NCBI GenBank assembly: GCA_030267565.1
Contig: BRXU01000029.1
Coordinates: 665,001-729,000 of the forward strand
Source of the DNA: Pleodorina starrii
Taxonomy: Eukaryota > Chlorophyta > Chlorophyceae > Chlamydomonadales > Volvocaceae
DNA length: 64,000 nucleotides
Direction: 5' to 3'
Positions 36,764 to 49,150 of this stretch are shown one piece after another. Within the stretch, counting starts at the first letter, position 1. Every line of letters starts with the position of its first letter. A program made the translations under genes and the position numbers. The notes under the pieces were generated by a model, which did no database searches, was not told the DNA's origin, and worked only from the letters and a program-made list of their open reading frames with translations.

Positions 36764-37921
36764 TTTTTGGGCGGGGCCCCAGCGCGAAGCGCCCAGGGGG
36801 GCCCCGCCCTGTAGGATTGCCCATGTCCGTGTCTGGGTTCTGGGATCTGGGATGGAAGTAATTGGACAAGTGCAGACTTTCGGCCAACGGAAAGGCTGCA
36901 TAAGTAAAAGATTACATTCTTTATTGCACGGTAAATTTATTATTGGAACCCAACATCGCATGAGTACAAACCAGTTTGGCAGTCTCCATGGACCGAGGCC
37001 GAGGTCAAACCAACACCTCTCGGCCTATAATTAATTCCAGAAGATTCATCGTTCCTTAAAGTGGAATTCTGACATGACGGCGTGAAATGAATCTTCGTTT
37101 CGGCAAGCAACCAACTATGTTTGCATTGCGAACATTCTTCCCGCGACCACACCACAGCAGCTCTGCTAGCCGGTCCGATCGTCTTGACGCATATTACTAT
37201 TACAAAGGTTGCAAGGAGCAAACCATGAGGGGCAAACTGTTGGTTGTTGGACGCCAAGCCGCCAATGCACGCACGATGCGGCGGCGCTCTTCTGCGGGCC
37301 GCCCGACAACCTAGGGGACTTCTACAGTCCTGTCCTAATGTTAAAGTTGTCAAGCCTGCTCTACGATACGGTGGATACCTCGGTAGCGAAGCCTGTGCAC
37401 TCTCGTCGGTAACTGCACGTCGTCGCGACCCTCGCAAACAGTTCCGCTGTCCTTCTATTGGCAAGTCAGCCTGCGTGATATGTGAATGATACACTCCACG
37501 TCTACTGTCATGTTACTTAAGCCAATGCGCTCGCGGGAAGAGTTGCACAGTGCCGAGACGGAGCGCGATGCTGAACATGGGTGGATTGCTCAAGCCGCAG
37601 GCATTTCGGATATAAAGCTCTGGCTGTCTATCAGCAGGACTTTCAGGACACTCTCACACTTGACGCCCTCGCCGCTCGCTTTGGAAATGATGCCGTATTT
37701 CGATCCATGCGCTCATGCACCCGGCGGGATGACGTGATTCGCGCGGCGCCGGCAGGCCTTGCTGACGACTCCGCAAGCAGGCATTTCGGGGATAAAGCTC
37801 TGGCTATATATCAGCAGGACTGTCCACACTTTCGCCTTCGCACTCAACTTAACCCGTACGGATTGAACGGGGCCCCGCCCTTTTTCCGGCTTCAAGGAAG
37901 CCGACACCAACCCCTTGTCTT
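36764..37921 (-). mobile_element. ~1-kb non-coding repeat element, copy B (inverted)
   Basis: The reverse complement matches 23274-24297 with the same two GC-rich ends. It is ~130 bp longer because an internal block (gcatttcggatataaagctctggct..., near 37605-37650) is repeated in altered form near 37780-37830. It lies ~1.4 kb downstream of the NLR2 stop, so the two inverted copies bracket most of NLR2. Confidence 0.82.
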
Positions 37922-38937
37922 TCAGACGCACTGCCCTGCTTATCTGGGTGCACCGTATGCGCTCAGTCCCTGCGGGCACCAAGCTATGGGGCCCTCGCCT
38001 TGATTTCCTCTTCAGCTGTCACGGTCTCCTCGCATTAATAAATTGTATTACCAGCCGCCAGACACGGCAGCCGGCGGGCGGATGAGGCCACGCGTCCGCA
38101 GCCGTGCAGCACTGTGCAGCATACGCTTGCAGATGGTTCGGGAAAATGGGCGAAAGGCAGCAACATAAAACCGTGACTTGCTTTGTTCAGTGAAGCTTCA
38201 TGCATGTGCAGCGACGGAGGCGTCCTTCGTCTGAGCGACGGAAGAGTACCGCTGAGTACGGGAGCGCAAAACGGTGACTTGTATCCGGTGAAGCCCCAGC
38301 AGGACAGCAAGCTGCTCCTTCGGCTCGGGGCGTTTCAGCTTCGATATCCGGTATGATGGAGCCCAGCCGAGAGCCCGAAACCTGCTTAGGAAGAGAGCCC
38401 CTGAGAGCCGATCGAGAGAAGAACTTTGAAGCCAGGTGCCTTGCCGTCGTAGTTTGGGTATTTGAGAAACATTGAATATGAATACCTTGTATAAGCGGCG
38501 GTCGGCTTTATTTGGAGGCGGAAGGGGGCGGTAGTACGGTAGTGCGGCCGGTAATGCGAGTACTGTTCGTGCCGTGCGCAATGCACCATTTCGTTGCAGT
38601 AGCACCTCGCCACCTATCCGCGTGCCCGTGGTACCGCGGGTGCCCATGGTTCACACTACGTACCTGGCCACACTGTACCCGTCTCCGTGATCGTCCGTTT
38701 GCCTCCCCTGGCCTGATCCAGGGAGATCGCAGGCTGACAGTGATAACGCGAGCGCGTCCGGTGCAACGCCACCACCTCTGCGCGCGTTCTGTGTCTCGAC
38801 TCTCGAGCCTCCAACGGTCCAGCGGTCTGTGAGACTGCGACCCACGGGTCGTTCCTCAGTCGTCGCATCTCAACATACATGTCGCAGCCTTGCCATGCCC
38901 CTTCATCTCCTCCCCCGTCGGCCTTCTTCTGTTACTT

Positions 38938-38975
38938 TACCGTTCACGGGGCTTCGGCCGATACGTGCATAACCT
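38938..38975 (+). repeat. Dispersed motif, diverged copy
   Basis: Reads taccgttcacggggcttcgg then ccgatacgtgcataacc. It is related to the identical pair at 3012 and 22241, and shares the preceding accgttcacgg with the copy at 22231. Confidence 0.6.
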
Positions 38976-40317
38976 CCCTCATCGTGCCCCGCCCTCCACG
39001 TCGGTGGCCCTGTCCTTCGTGTTGTTGGCACAGCGGGCTCCCGACCTTGTTGGGAACATGGGAAGGGTAGAGCCAGCGGGCCAGCTCTCGTGCACTGCTG
39101 CGCCGTACGGCAGCCAATCATGCAACCTTTCCTCTTCCCTTCCTGTCATTCGGGCTACTAGCCGCCTGCCTGTCACCACCATAGCTCGTCGCTTCTTAGC
39201 CTTCTCTCTCTCTCATTCTCTCACTTTCACTCTCACTCCCTCTCAGTCTCACTCTCAATCTCACTCCCTCATGCTCCCGTTTTCCCGTCCCTCGCGCCTC
39301 GCAGGTCGCAGCCTGCCAGGCGGTCCCTGGCTTCACCGCCCACGACAGCGTCACCCTGCCCGCCACCTCCCCGCCAAACCCGGACCGCAACCCCTCCATG
39401 AGCTTCGTCGACTTGGTTTCACGCTGTACGGCCGATCCTCATTGTACGGCATTCGACACGCTGCGCCGTACATGGTCCTTGAGTTCTTCGGATGAGCCCA
39501 GGGTGCCTTTCCCGGGCATGTGCACGTTCGTAAAGGTTTCGGGGCTCCTCTGAAAGCCCTGAAAGGGCAAGAGGCTTCAGAGTAATCAATAGGGTAAGTA
39601 GATAGAAACCTTCCGTACGACTTTCCCGACCTACCGAGAGGAAGATTCGCCTGTGTGCTGCTGTATTGGTGGTGTGTTGTGTGCGGGGAGTTTTAGTATT
39701 AGTAATGATCACAAAGTATATTATAATGCGCCCGAGGGGAGGCCGAGGAGTGGGTTATTAATGAGCATGGACAGGGGCGGCTGCCGCCATCCGTGAGCGC
39801 GTAACGGGGGTCCATTGACCAAGCGACCAAGCAAATATTGTGTACCTTCAATAAGGCATTTGGAGTTGCTTAAGAGTCGTGCTTGCTTGAGATGGACTCG
39901 GCAATAATAGCGCGCGGTGCCCAGTTCTGGGGGCGGAATTATTATTAGGGGTGTCTGGGTGATCAGAGTATGATGTGGTTGTGGAGAGAAGGGATTGGGG
40001 ACAGACGCACTCGAACGAACGAGGCTGCTGGCCGTGTATCGCTGCATGGGGGATTGCTCTCGGGGACAGGACGAACTGTCAGACAGCAGCAGCCGGCAAT
40101 CAATGACGAATGGTAGCCGGTCATGAAGGGGGGACTGATGGTGCATGTGTGCAGGGCGCACATGTGCGTGTAGCGCACATGTGCGTGTTTGGTGATGCAT
40201 TTACAAAGCCGGTCACGTTCGTCCCTTGGCAGGTGTGCATTTTGAGGACAGGCAGGCATGCCTCCGTCGCTGCAAGGCGAGCCCACATACTCTGTGTGTG
40301 TGTGTGTGTTTTGGTTA

Positions 40318-40393
40318 CAGTGGACTGCATTCTGGCGGCCTGCCTGCCATTCCGGCGGCCATTTTGGCGGCCATTCTGGCGGCCTGCCTGCCT
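40318..40393. repeat. GGCGGCC-rich minisatellite
   Basis: Imperfect tandem units built on ccattctggcggcc and tgcctgcc. No gene function is inferred. Confidence 0.7.
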
Positions 40394-41179
40394 ACCCGGT
40401 GCCCGGGGCGGCTTGCGCGTGGCGCCTGTGTTCTGGCGCACGAATCAAGCTAGCTGTGCTCGGGGAAGGCTCTGTCAGCGGGGTCCGACCCCAGCGGGGT
40501 CCGACCCGGAGTGGTTCCGGAGCCGATGGATATACTGGTAGGTTCATGCGCGCCTCCCAGCATGTCCCAGCTGCTGCGCTTACGGTCGCAGAGAACGAAC
40601 TGCGGCGCGTTGATTATTATTAGGCCTTCAGCGGCACCTACCTATCTAGCATGCGTATCCCGTAACGCGCCATTGGTTATCCCCCGCGCGGACAAGGGCC
40701 AACCAATAAACTCGTGTGCACACACGGTTTCACCCAGGCACGCGCACACACATGCGCGCGTGTCGCCTGGCTCGGGTGGCAGGACCGTTGCGGATTTGAC
40801 GCAATACGAGCAGTGCGGAATATGGAGCGCCACCGTCGTGCGCGTGTGTGTGCGCGCGGGTTATTATCCGTCGCCCTTTCGGCTAACTTAGCAGTGGGGC
40901 GCGGCTTATCGTCCTTTCGTCTTACGATGCAGCTGCGACAGCGAGACCAATCGGGCTGCTGCGTGCTTTTTGTTGCGTGTTTAGCGTGGCAAGCCGCTCT
41001 CCTGCCTGCCAGTGTTTTCTTTCATTCTGCATGACTACCGTATCTTTCATTTGCCGGCGCGCGCTCGCCAGCTAGCACGTGCGCTGGTGCGCATGTTTCG
41101 TAATTGCGCATGATTGGTTTCGTGTCGCGCCTGTTGCGCATTGCGCAGTTGTTAGTTGGTGTGCGGCGCTCGCGGTCTG

Positions 41180-41237
41180 TACGGCAGCTCTTCGGCCGTT
41201 GCCGCGGAATGTACGGCAGCTCTTCGGCCGTTGCCAT
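41180..41237. repeat. ~30-bp direct tandem repeat
   Basis: The unit gtacggcagctcttcggccg followed by ttgcc is present twice back to back, separated by a few bases. Confidence 0.8.
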
Positions 41238-42841
41238 GGATTCTCGATTGCCACGTTTGGGGCTTGCGTTGATTGGTTCTCGGTTGGTTCTTGATATGTT
41301 GTCTGCCTTTTGGGTTCATGTGGTGTTTGATTGGAGAACCCTGACAATTCCGGTGGCTGTGTGGATAGGTGGTTGATCAACGTTGGGTATCCATCCAGTC
41401 CCACGCAGCTCCCGGGTCCCCCCGTCCGCTGCCTATTGGGAATGACAAGCAGGCAAAGGGTCAAAGGCGTGGGAATGTTTTTTTGAGTAAAGGCCCCTTA
41501 GGATGCCCTGCGCGGGAGCTGACTGCAGCATGTATCGCAGATTGTTTCGGTTGGGAGTGGTCGGCAGGTAGTCTATGATTGCGGAAACCTCTGGAACGTC
41601 GGTTGTGCCTTATAAAAATCGTGGGACGGAGTTGTCATGGAGTCGTTGTTTTGGGAAGGCTGGTGCGTGTGTTCATGACAGGATGGAGGGGCAGCGGGGT
41701 CCGTTCCGTATGTAGCAAGGCCCCGACACAACGCCCGCAATGGTTGCGTGATAGGGACGAAAGGAATGGATGGATGCATGTGTCTCTCGCAGTGCAGCGC
41801 TCAGGTGCTTCTGCTGTGCCCTGCCCTGCCCTGCCGTGCCGTGCCGTGCCTTTGCGCTCGTTTCGCACATGTGACGCTCATGATCGGATGCGCCCAGCTT
41901 AGAACCAGAGATCACACAGCAAACCAACGGCTCACGACCGAGCAAGGCGCAAGCAGGCGCAAGTTAGGTATCCCTCCTTTTCCGCGGGGTTACTGGAACG
42001 AACCGAGACAGGTAGATGGTCGCCTGTCGTGACCTGAAGGCGCCAGAACTACAGTGTGAGAATGCCCGAAGAATTGCAGGGCCCGGAAGAACTTGAGAAA
42101 AGCATCGCGTGTGCAAAAAGGCAAGTCGGTAAGGTCGGTAGTGGGTTGCGGCCGTTAATCCACGGGGACTGTGACCCGTTGCGAAAGACAGGAAGTTGGG
42201 TTCCCTTCGTTTTGAATAAGGAGAATCGCCCCCATCGGCTGCGGCTGCTATGCTATGTAGCAGCTCAGCTCTGTGCTGACGCAACGTGCATGTCACCCAA
42301 TCTTGTTGGCGTAAAGGGGCGTGATAGGCTATATATAATATTCCTATTACGATGTTGAAATATAAAGTAAAATTTCCTATGGAATCTTTTACAAGCAGCC
42401 TGCGGTATGGTATTATACCGTTCCCGCCCGCCCGAGGATCAGTCATCTATACCTGCGGATCTTGCATCCACGCGCGCACAGAATGTTTGACGCGTTCTTA
42501 CCCGCCATGCTCAGTGTTCGTTTGCTTTTTCAAGAAGGGTGTTGTCGGGTAGTACGGCGTTATGTTGGAGGTTCACTACGGCGCTGTAGGCCATCAACCC
42601 TACTACATTGCACTCTCATGTTGGTCCCCACATGTGACACATGTGACTATTTTATGTACAGTGACCGCAGCAATGTCGCCCTGTGCGGATCTCAGCTGGC
42701 AATCATCGACCTGCCGTAAACTAATCAGGGATCCGAGCCTGTCCATGGCTCGGCCTTGAACCTACTTCTGAAGTCAAATTAATAGCAACACTCCGAGCGG
42801 CATTATTTTGACGGGGCGCGGAAGCGCCCTGTCGGCTCCTT

Positions 42842-45800
42842 TTGTCGTCTACATTGCCTATCCCAGTTGGGCCGCGACATCCTCCCCGATTTAAGACTCT
42901 TGTGGTTTTCAAGGCTATCTACCACTTGTTAAGATGGCATATCGGGCGGCGCGATTTTCTCCATCAAAAGCCGTCGGAAGCCGTTCGGTTGCCCCGCGAA
43001 GGCACGGCTTGGGAGGTGGCCGTGTGTCGACAGCCGCACACCGTAAGTTACGGACGGACTGTATCATCTACTCGACCATTGTTTCAGCCTCACAATACTT
43101 CAATTAGGACCGAAAGCGCATTGCAAGCGATGATGGGTACAGCCATGCCGCCACTCCGTGTTGTCACGGCGCAGGGACGCACTACGAGGTCCTTGGACTG
43201 AACGAGAAGGCGACTCCAGAGGATATTAGGATGGCATTCCGGCGCCTTGCAAAGGAAAAGCACCCCGACGTGTCGCAAAATGTGAGATTGGGGGACGTGA
43301 GTTGACACTCAATAATAGCACGTGGGGCAATCACTGTAACTATCACCAACACGCTTTGACGGCTTCGCATTTCCTTTTGTGGGGGCGAAACGGTGCCCAG
43401 ATGGCTGGGCCTACGGCCCCGCGATGAATGGACCGCAGCCCGCCTGTTTGGGGACATACGAAAATGAACCCAGGACCAGGCAGTAACTTATCCTTCTTGT
43501 TTGGTCTTGCTGCAACGTACACAAAGGGGAGACGCATTGCTGCTGATGCTGCTGCCGCCGCCGCAGGACGACAGCGAGAAGGAGTTCATGCGGTTGAAGA
43601 CGGCGTACGACACCCTGTCCGATTCCACGTCACGTGCGCAGTACGACATGCACCTGCAGCAGGTGGGCCGCGGGAGACGAACGGACACCTGGCAGGCGAA
43701 AAGAGGGCAGCTAGAGGAGCCTCGCATGCCCTTGGTTTGCGGCACACGCTCATAGCACCGAAAGAAAGCTTTCGGCTGTATGGACCGGAGCCGAAAGAGA
43801 AAGCTTTTCGGCGCCAGTCCATACATCCGCTTCTCGCCCCAGCTCCTCAACTGTCGACGGCGTGCTGATGCCGTATAGATTGCCGCCGGTTCGAAGATCA
43901 GTTTTAGATCATGTGCCGCCGCGCAACACGAAATATCCTCCCCCCCGCATACCGGTTTTTGTGTCGACTGTTTTGGAATAGTCCCGTTGTCGAAAGAACG
44001 GAACGGAAGGGCCTCGCCCTCAAATCCTCGAGCATCACTCACGCCCTGCCCTGCCTCCCTCCCATGTTGATGGTTCCGTGCACTCTGCCCGCCGGGCTCC
44101 GAAACCCGTGCACGCGCCGCCCTTCTTCGGACTCCCTCAATCGCGGCCGCCACTGCCGCCGCCATTTGGCGGGCTGTACGGCATTCGTTTCCTCCCGCGA
44201 AGCGCGCGAGAGCAGCGTCGGCGCCGCCGCCGGCATGGCAGCGACCGAGCAGGGTGGACCGGTACCGAGGCGCCAGCGGCGCCGGCACGGCCGCCGGCTC
44301 GCGAGCCTCCTCCGCCCGCGGCCCAAGCCGGCCAGCCTCTGCCCGGTGAGTTGGCATGGACGGCGGATGGCTTCGTGCGTCCCCCGGGGGGTTAAAAAAG
44401 GGTTTGATACCGCAGTGGAGGGACGGAGACGGGCGGAGGGAGTGGACGGAGCGGAGGGGCGGAGGGGCGGAGACGGGGGCCGTGGACAGAGATCGTGCGT
44501 CTCCCGGGGGCGGGGCCGTGGACAGAGATGGGACTGTCCCCAGAAAATAAACACCAGTGCGTGGAAGCACATGTGGAGTCCGTGCTGACATCCGCTGCAC
44601 CCGGCGATGAGTTAGCATCTGTGGGCGTGTGGGGAATTGGAGGAGCATGCACGATGCACCCTCCCTCGCCGCTTCTCGGCACGACTGCGCGCTCGGGCGG
44701 AGAAAGGGTTGTTTTGGGGAGACTCCGGGGTGGTGTGTGCGTGTGAACGACTCGGCAAAGCTTCCCAGACCTCTGCGGCCTCTGCCCCGGGCCACCCACA
44801 TCTGGGTCCTCTTCTGTCGATCCCGGCGTGTTGATGAAACCGCGAATCAATCGTTGCGCGGCATCGGCCAGTCTGACACAGCATGACATTTTGGTACGGC
44901 ATGGCATTTTGGTACGGCACGGCGTCGCGTCGCAACCCGGCGCTTACAGGATGGGGGTTACGGTACCCTCTCGGCGCGGCCGCCTTCGCTGTCGCATGAC
45001 GGGGGCCTGCAACTTTTGCCGTGCTCTGGGCTGACTTCGCCGTGCCTTGCAGGACGCGATCGCCGTACTCTCAACAACCGTCGTACCCGCAGCAACCGCA
45101 GCAACAGCAGCAGCCATCCGCGCCGGGCGCCGATGACTGGATGCCGTCTAGTTCCGGACGCAGCGGCAGCACCCAAAGTACGAGCATGCGCAGCGGAAGC
45201 ACACGGACAGCCTGGGGCGGCGGCGTTGGCGGCGGCGGCGACGACTGGGGCAATTCCCGCTCGTCCTCCCAACCGTCAACCGCCACAACAACCCCCAATT
45301 CCGGCGGCGACGACTGGGGCAGCTGGGCGGCGGCGGCCCGGAGTAACTCCGTCAGCAGCAGCAGGCCGTACGGCACGACGACGACGACGGCGCCGCCGCC
45401 GCCGCCGTCGGGCCCAGCCTCCGGGGACGACTGGACGACGGCGTATGCCCGCGTCGCCACAGGCCCCGGTACGACAGGCGGCGGCTCGGCGGCGACGTCG
45501 AGCTACGACGAATGGGCGCAAAGCGGCAGTCCGCTGTCCTCGGGAGATGATCTGGAGTGGTACTCGGACGTGGTCGTGGCGTCAACGCCGACGTCGCCGG
45601 CGGCGGCGGCGGCGGCGACGTCGGGAGCGAGCGCCGCGCCGTCGACCGCCAGTACCAACAACCCAACTCCCACGGCCGCCGCCGCCGCCGCCACCTCGAC
45701 GCCAGCGTCGTACGCAGCAGCGGCAGCAACAGGGGGGTCGCGGCCCGCCGCGCTCTCCAGCGGGGACGACCTGGCGATGTACCTGGATGTGGTCGAACTC

Positions 45801-47873
45801 ATGTCCGGCGGCGCCAGCGCATCAGCGTCAGGTACGGCAACGCCCAAAGCGGCGGCGGCGGCGACGCCGCCGCCACCGCCGCCGCGCCCGGCCGCGCCAT
45901 CCCGGGGAGACGATTTTGAGCTCTTCTCGGCAGTTGCTGCAACCGCCGCCGCGCCGCCGCCGCCAGCGGCGGCGGCGGCGGCAGCCGACGGGACTGCATC
46001 ACCGGCGGCGGCGGCGGCGGGGCCGCCGCCGGCCGTGCCGACCGGCGACGATTTCGCGCTCTTCGCCACCGTCGCGACAGCCGCCACCGCCGCAGGATCA
46101 ACGGCCGCAGCGCCTAGGCCGCCGGAACAGCCGCGCCGCCGGACCTCTCCGTCTTTCAGCGGTGTGAGTTCGGTCTGGGAGAGCAGCGGGAGCCCGCCTG
46201 CAGCGGCAGCGCCGACTGCCGATACGACCGCAACTGTGACGCCGGCGGAAGCGGCGGCAGCGGCGGCGGCCGGAGCATCCACGCAGCGGTCTGGTAGTCC
46301 TCAGGCAGCTGGAGCGTCTGCAGAGTCCGCTGCTGTTGGTGCGGATTCTGGCGAGCCCTTGCCAACGCCAAGCGCATTGGCCCCCGCTGCGGTGGCACCC
46401 GCTCTGGCACCAGAGGCAGCTCCGGCGGCGGCGCTGGAGACGCGGGCGGCAGCCGCCTCCCCAGCCGTCGCCTCGCAGACGGCCTCGGCGGCCGCACACT
46501 CAGTGGGTGTTGTCCTCGCCGCCGCCCAGGCGGCCGCCGCCGCCGCGGCGGCGGCGGCGGCCGCTGCCGCTACCGCCGGCCCCAGCGTCGCTGCGGCGGC
46601 GGCAGCCGCCGCGCAGGCCGCCGCGGCGGCGGCGGCGGCGACTGCTGCGGTAGCCGCCGCTGCAGCGGACATGCAGGCGGCGACGGCGGCGGCGTCTGCG
46701 CCCCGCAGTAGTACCAGCAGCAGCAGCAGCAGCTCAGGAAATGCCAACGTCGCCGCCGCGGGGCCAGCTTTGGCGATAGCTGCCGGTACTGCGACGGATG
46801 ACGCGGAGGTGGCAATTGCTAGGCCACCAGAAAACGCTGATCAGGCAACCGTTCCACTGGATGTTGCTGATCCGTTGGTCGTTGTCGGTTCGTTGGCCGT
46901 TGCCGGCCCCGGCCAACCGCTTCTTGTGGAGCCGCAGGCGGGTGTCGCAGAGGCCGGAGCCGCGTCGGCGGCCGCAGGGCCCTTAAAGGAACACTCGCAG
47001 CCGCCGTTCTCGCCTCCGCCTCCGCCGGCTGACGAGGAGGGGGTGATTGCAGCCGGCTCCGCCGTCGCCGATGCCGTACAGCCGCCAGGCGACGACGCTG
47101 CTGCCGCCCCGCCGCCCCTCGCCGGCTTTGAAAGCCACCCAGCCTCCGCAGTCTTCTCTGAGGCGGCGGCGTCATTCGATGGCAATGAGGCGCTGCAGCC
47201 AATGGCTTGGAGGCGAAACGCGTTGACGAGCGCTGACGACGCCGACGAGGAGCTGCCGCTGCCGACGCCGTTTGGCGTCGCTGCGCCGCTGCCGCCGGCG
47301 TCGCTGCTGCCATTCCCGCCACCAGGTATGTCGTACAACCCGGAGTTCCTCGCGGCGGCGCTGGCGGCGGCGGCGGCGCTGCCGCACGGCGCCACCACCG
47401 TCGCGGGCCCTGGTGATGGTGCGAGCGACAGCGACCCGCCGCTGGGGCTGATGCGGCGCCCCGCCGCCGACGCCGCCGACGCCAACTCAAGGCCTTCAGA
47501 CCAAGACCCGCAACAGCAGCCGCAGCCGCAGCAACAGCAACAGGAGGAGGAAGGCGGCGAGCGGGAGCAGCAGCAAGGAGAGGAGCCTGCGGGGGAGGCG
47601 GACCTGCAGCCCGCAACGGCGGCGTCGAGCAGCCTCGCGGGCTTGTCATTCAGCGACAATTTGGAGCAAAGCGAGGGCTGGCGTCGCAGCTACAGCCCCA
47701 TCAAGTCGGCTGGCATCTACTATAACGACCAGGGTGTCGGCAGTAGCAGCGGCGGTGCCGGAAGCATCTTTGGGCCCAAGGCGCCGCCTGCGGCGCCGCC
47801 AAAGAAGGGCGCCGGAAGCATCTTCGGCTCGCCGCCACCGCCGCCGCCAACGCCGCCAGGCGGGCGGCGGTGA
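42842..47873 (+). CDS. J-domain (DnaJ-type) protein with long Ala/Ser-rich tail
   Basis: Exons 42842-43042 (ends at a perfect gtaagt), 43108-43281, 43567-43662, a tentative 44242-44345, and 45053-47873 (stop TGA). This totals 1131 residues. The J-domain spans exons 2-3: HYEVLGLNEKATPEDIRMAF, the HPD motif in KEKHPDVSQN, then FMRLKTAYDTLSD and SRAQYDMHLQQ. J-domains stimulate Hsp70 ATPase. The 67-residue N-terminus before exon 2 is Arg-rich with few acids and could be organellar targeting. The tentative exon is needed because exon 3 ends in phase 0 while the long exon reads in another phase; its 104 nt restore frame. The tail begins Gln/Pro-rich, then carries repeated GDD motifs, poly-Ala runs near 46520-46680, and ends with two GSIFG motifs (AGSIFGPKAPP, AGSIFGSPPPPPP). 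No zinc-finger or DnaJ C-terminal domain is present, so it is a class C J-protein. Confidence 0.82.
45126..46080 (+). other. Spaced GDD-aromatic/aliphatic motif array in J-protein tail
   Basis: Short motifs recur in the Ala/Ser/Thr-rich tail: GADDWMP, GGDDWGN, GGDDWGS, SGDDWTTAYARVA, SGDDLEWYSDVV, SGDDLAMYLDVV, RGDDFELFSAVA, TGDDFALFATVA. The core is [SGRT]-G-D-D-[WLF]-x-x-[YF]-x-x-V in the last four. The spacing of roughly 25-60 residues in disordered linker looks like a multivalent short linear motif. Confidence 0.75.
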
Positions 47874-48931
47874 GGCATGCAATTGGTGTGCTGGGCATGC
47901 GCGTTCGGCGGAGGCCGTGCGAACTGGTGGGAACAGGCGTGAAGACAGGTGTCGTACTTTGTGTGCCTGCGTAGCCACTAGAGCTCTAGAGGTTCCGCAG
48001 AGGGAGAGGGAGTCAGGGTTTATTGCGTCGCTCGGCAACAATTAATTACAGAGGAGCTGGATAACAGCTACATTGTGCGTCGGCGCCGCTGCGAAAGCGA
48101 ACGGTTTTGTCTTCTCGATGCGTCGTGTCGTGTACTGCAGATTGCACCTTTGTTTTGGGTGTGCAACTGTGTTGTAGTTGCTAGGGCTCTAATGGCTCGA
48201 TGGTAGACACTCCTCGGCCTTTCCCCGTCCAGTAGCACTTCAGTCTCAGTCCAGCGATGCCGAGATTTTCTATCAGTTTTTTGTCGTTCTGAAGGAGCCG
48301 GCGTACAAGCGGAGGCGAGCTTCGATACGGAGGGCAATTTTGTCGTACAGCAGTTGAAAGGCCGCGAAGAAAACTCTTTAGTACTGAGTCGGACGGGTCT
48401 GACGGGCCGGAATGTACAAATGATCTCGGCAGCTTTAGCTAGTCGGCAGTAGTTAGTAAGGCACGGCGGTTGACGGTTGACAGCACCGGCCCGCCCCTGA
48501 CGGGCTGGCAGTCTGGCTGGGCTGTGGGCCCTGTTCGGGTAGGCTGGCTGGTTGGGTGGCCCCTCAAGGGGTGGCGGCGACACGGGCCCGGGCCATTTGC
48601 ATTGTCGCGCACCTCTCGGCGCCCGCCCGCCCTCCCCATGTGCCGTACTCCAGATTGTACGACACCAGGAGCGAGGAGGCAGAGCAGGCGCCGGTCGAAC
48701 ACGCTGAGGAGAGACTGTGTGCTGAGAAGAGACATGTCGTATGCTGATACAAAGAGTACCGTATGTTCGCTGAAGTGAGGATAATAGGACTAGAACGGGG
48801 AGGAGGAAGTGTCATTGCGGGCGGAAGACGCTGCCGCTGCTGCAGGGTATGTGCCGTTTCCGAAGTATCAAAAGTGTTGCTTAGGGGTGGAGCGATCATG
48901 ACGTGGCTTCCTTCCCCTCAACATCCCACCC

Positions 48932-49150
48932 ATGCGCATGCCACGTCGGTCGTCCTCTGTCTCCGTACGCTCGTCGTACAGCTCGTCCTCAACAATGGCC
49001 AACACATGGCATTGGGGTGTGGGGTTCGCTATATCTGCTACGGCAATGGTGTTTCTGTTGACAGAAGATTGCCGCGACAGGCGTTCACTGCGCGAACTAG
49101 GGTTTCAACTCTGGCGGGAGTTACCGTATATCCGCTCGGTTGTTTTTTGA
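48932..49150 (+). CDS. Possible small single-pass membrane protein (72 aa)
   Basis: The ORF reads a Ser/Arg-rich start, then WHWGVGFAISATAMVFLL, a clean hydrophobic helix, then a charged TEDCRDRRSLRELG and a short hydrophobic end. A helix flanked by charged residues is more protein-like than the surrounding frames, and upstream splice possibilities exist. There is no homology I recognise, no neighbour evidence and no clear promoter. It may be chance. Confidence 0.28.
   Translation: MRMPRRSSSVSVRSSYSSSSTMANTWHWGVGFAISATAMVFLLTEDCRDRRSLRELGFQLWRELPYIRSVVF

Larger units (their letters stand above)
37922..42841. other. Gene-poor stretch between NLR locus and J-protein gene
   Basis: No exon chain or domain could be supported in about 4.9 kb. 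It contains the third copy of the dispersed motif (38938-38975), a CT-rich tract (39205-39275), small tandem repeats at 40318-40393 and 41185-41237, and a CCTGC/CGTGC pentanucleotide run near 41820-41850. The last few hundred bases presumably hold the promoter of the J-protein gene. Confidence 0.6.

Noticed and set aside
43488..44801. 437-residue minus-strand ORF over the J-protein gene
   Set aside because: Covers a J-domain exon and introns on the opposite strand; composition is GC-skew driven and no domain is seen.
45016..46167. 383-residue alternative plus frame in the J-protein tail exon
   Set aside because: Arg/Pro-rich frame-shadow of GC-rich trinucleotide sequence; the long frame continues to 47873 with patterned GDD motifs.
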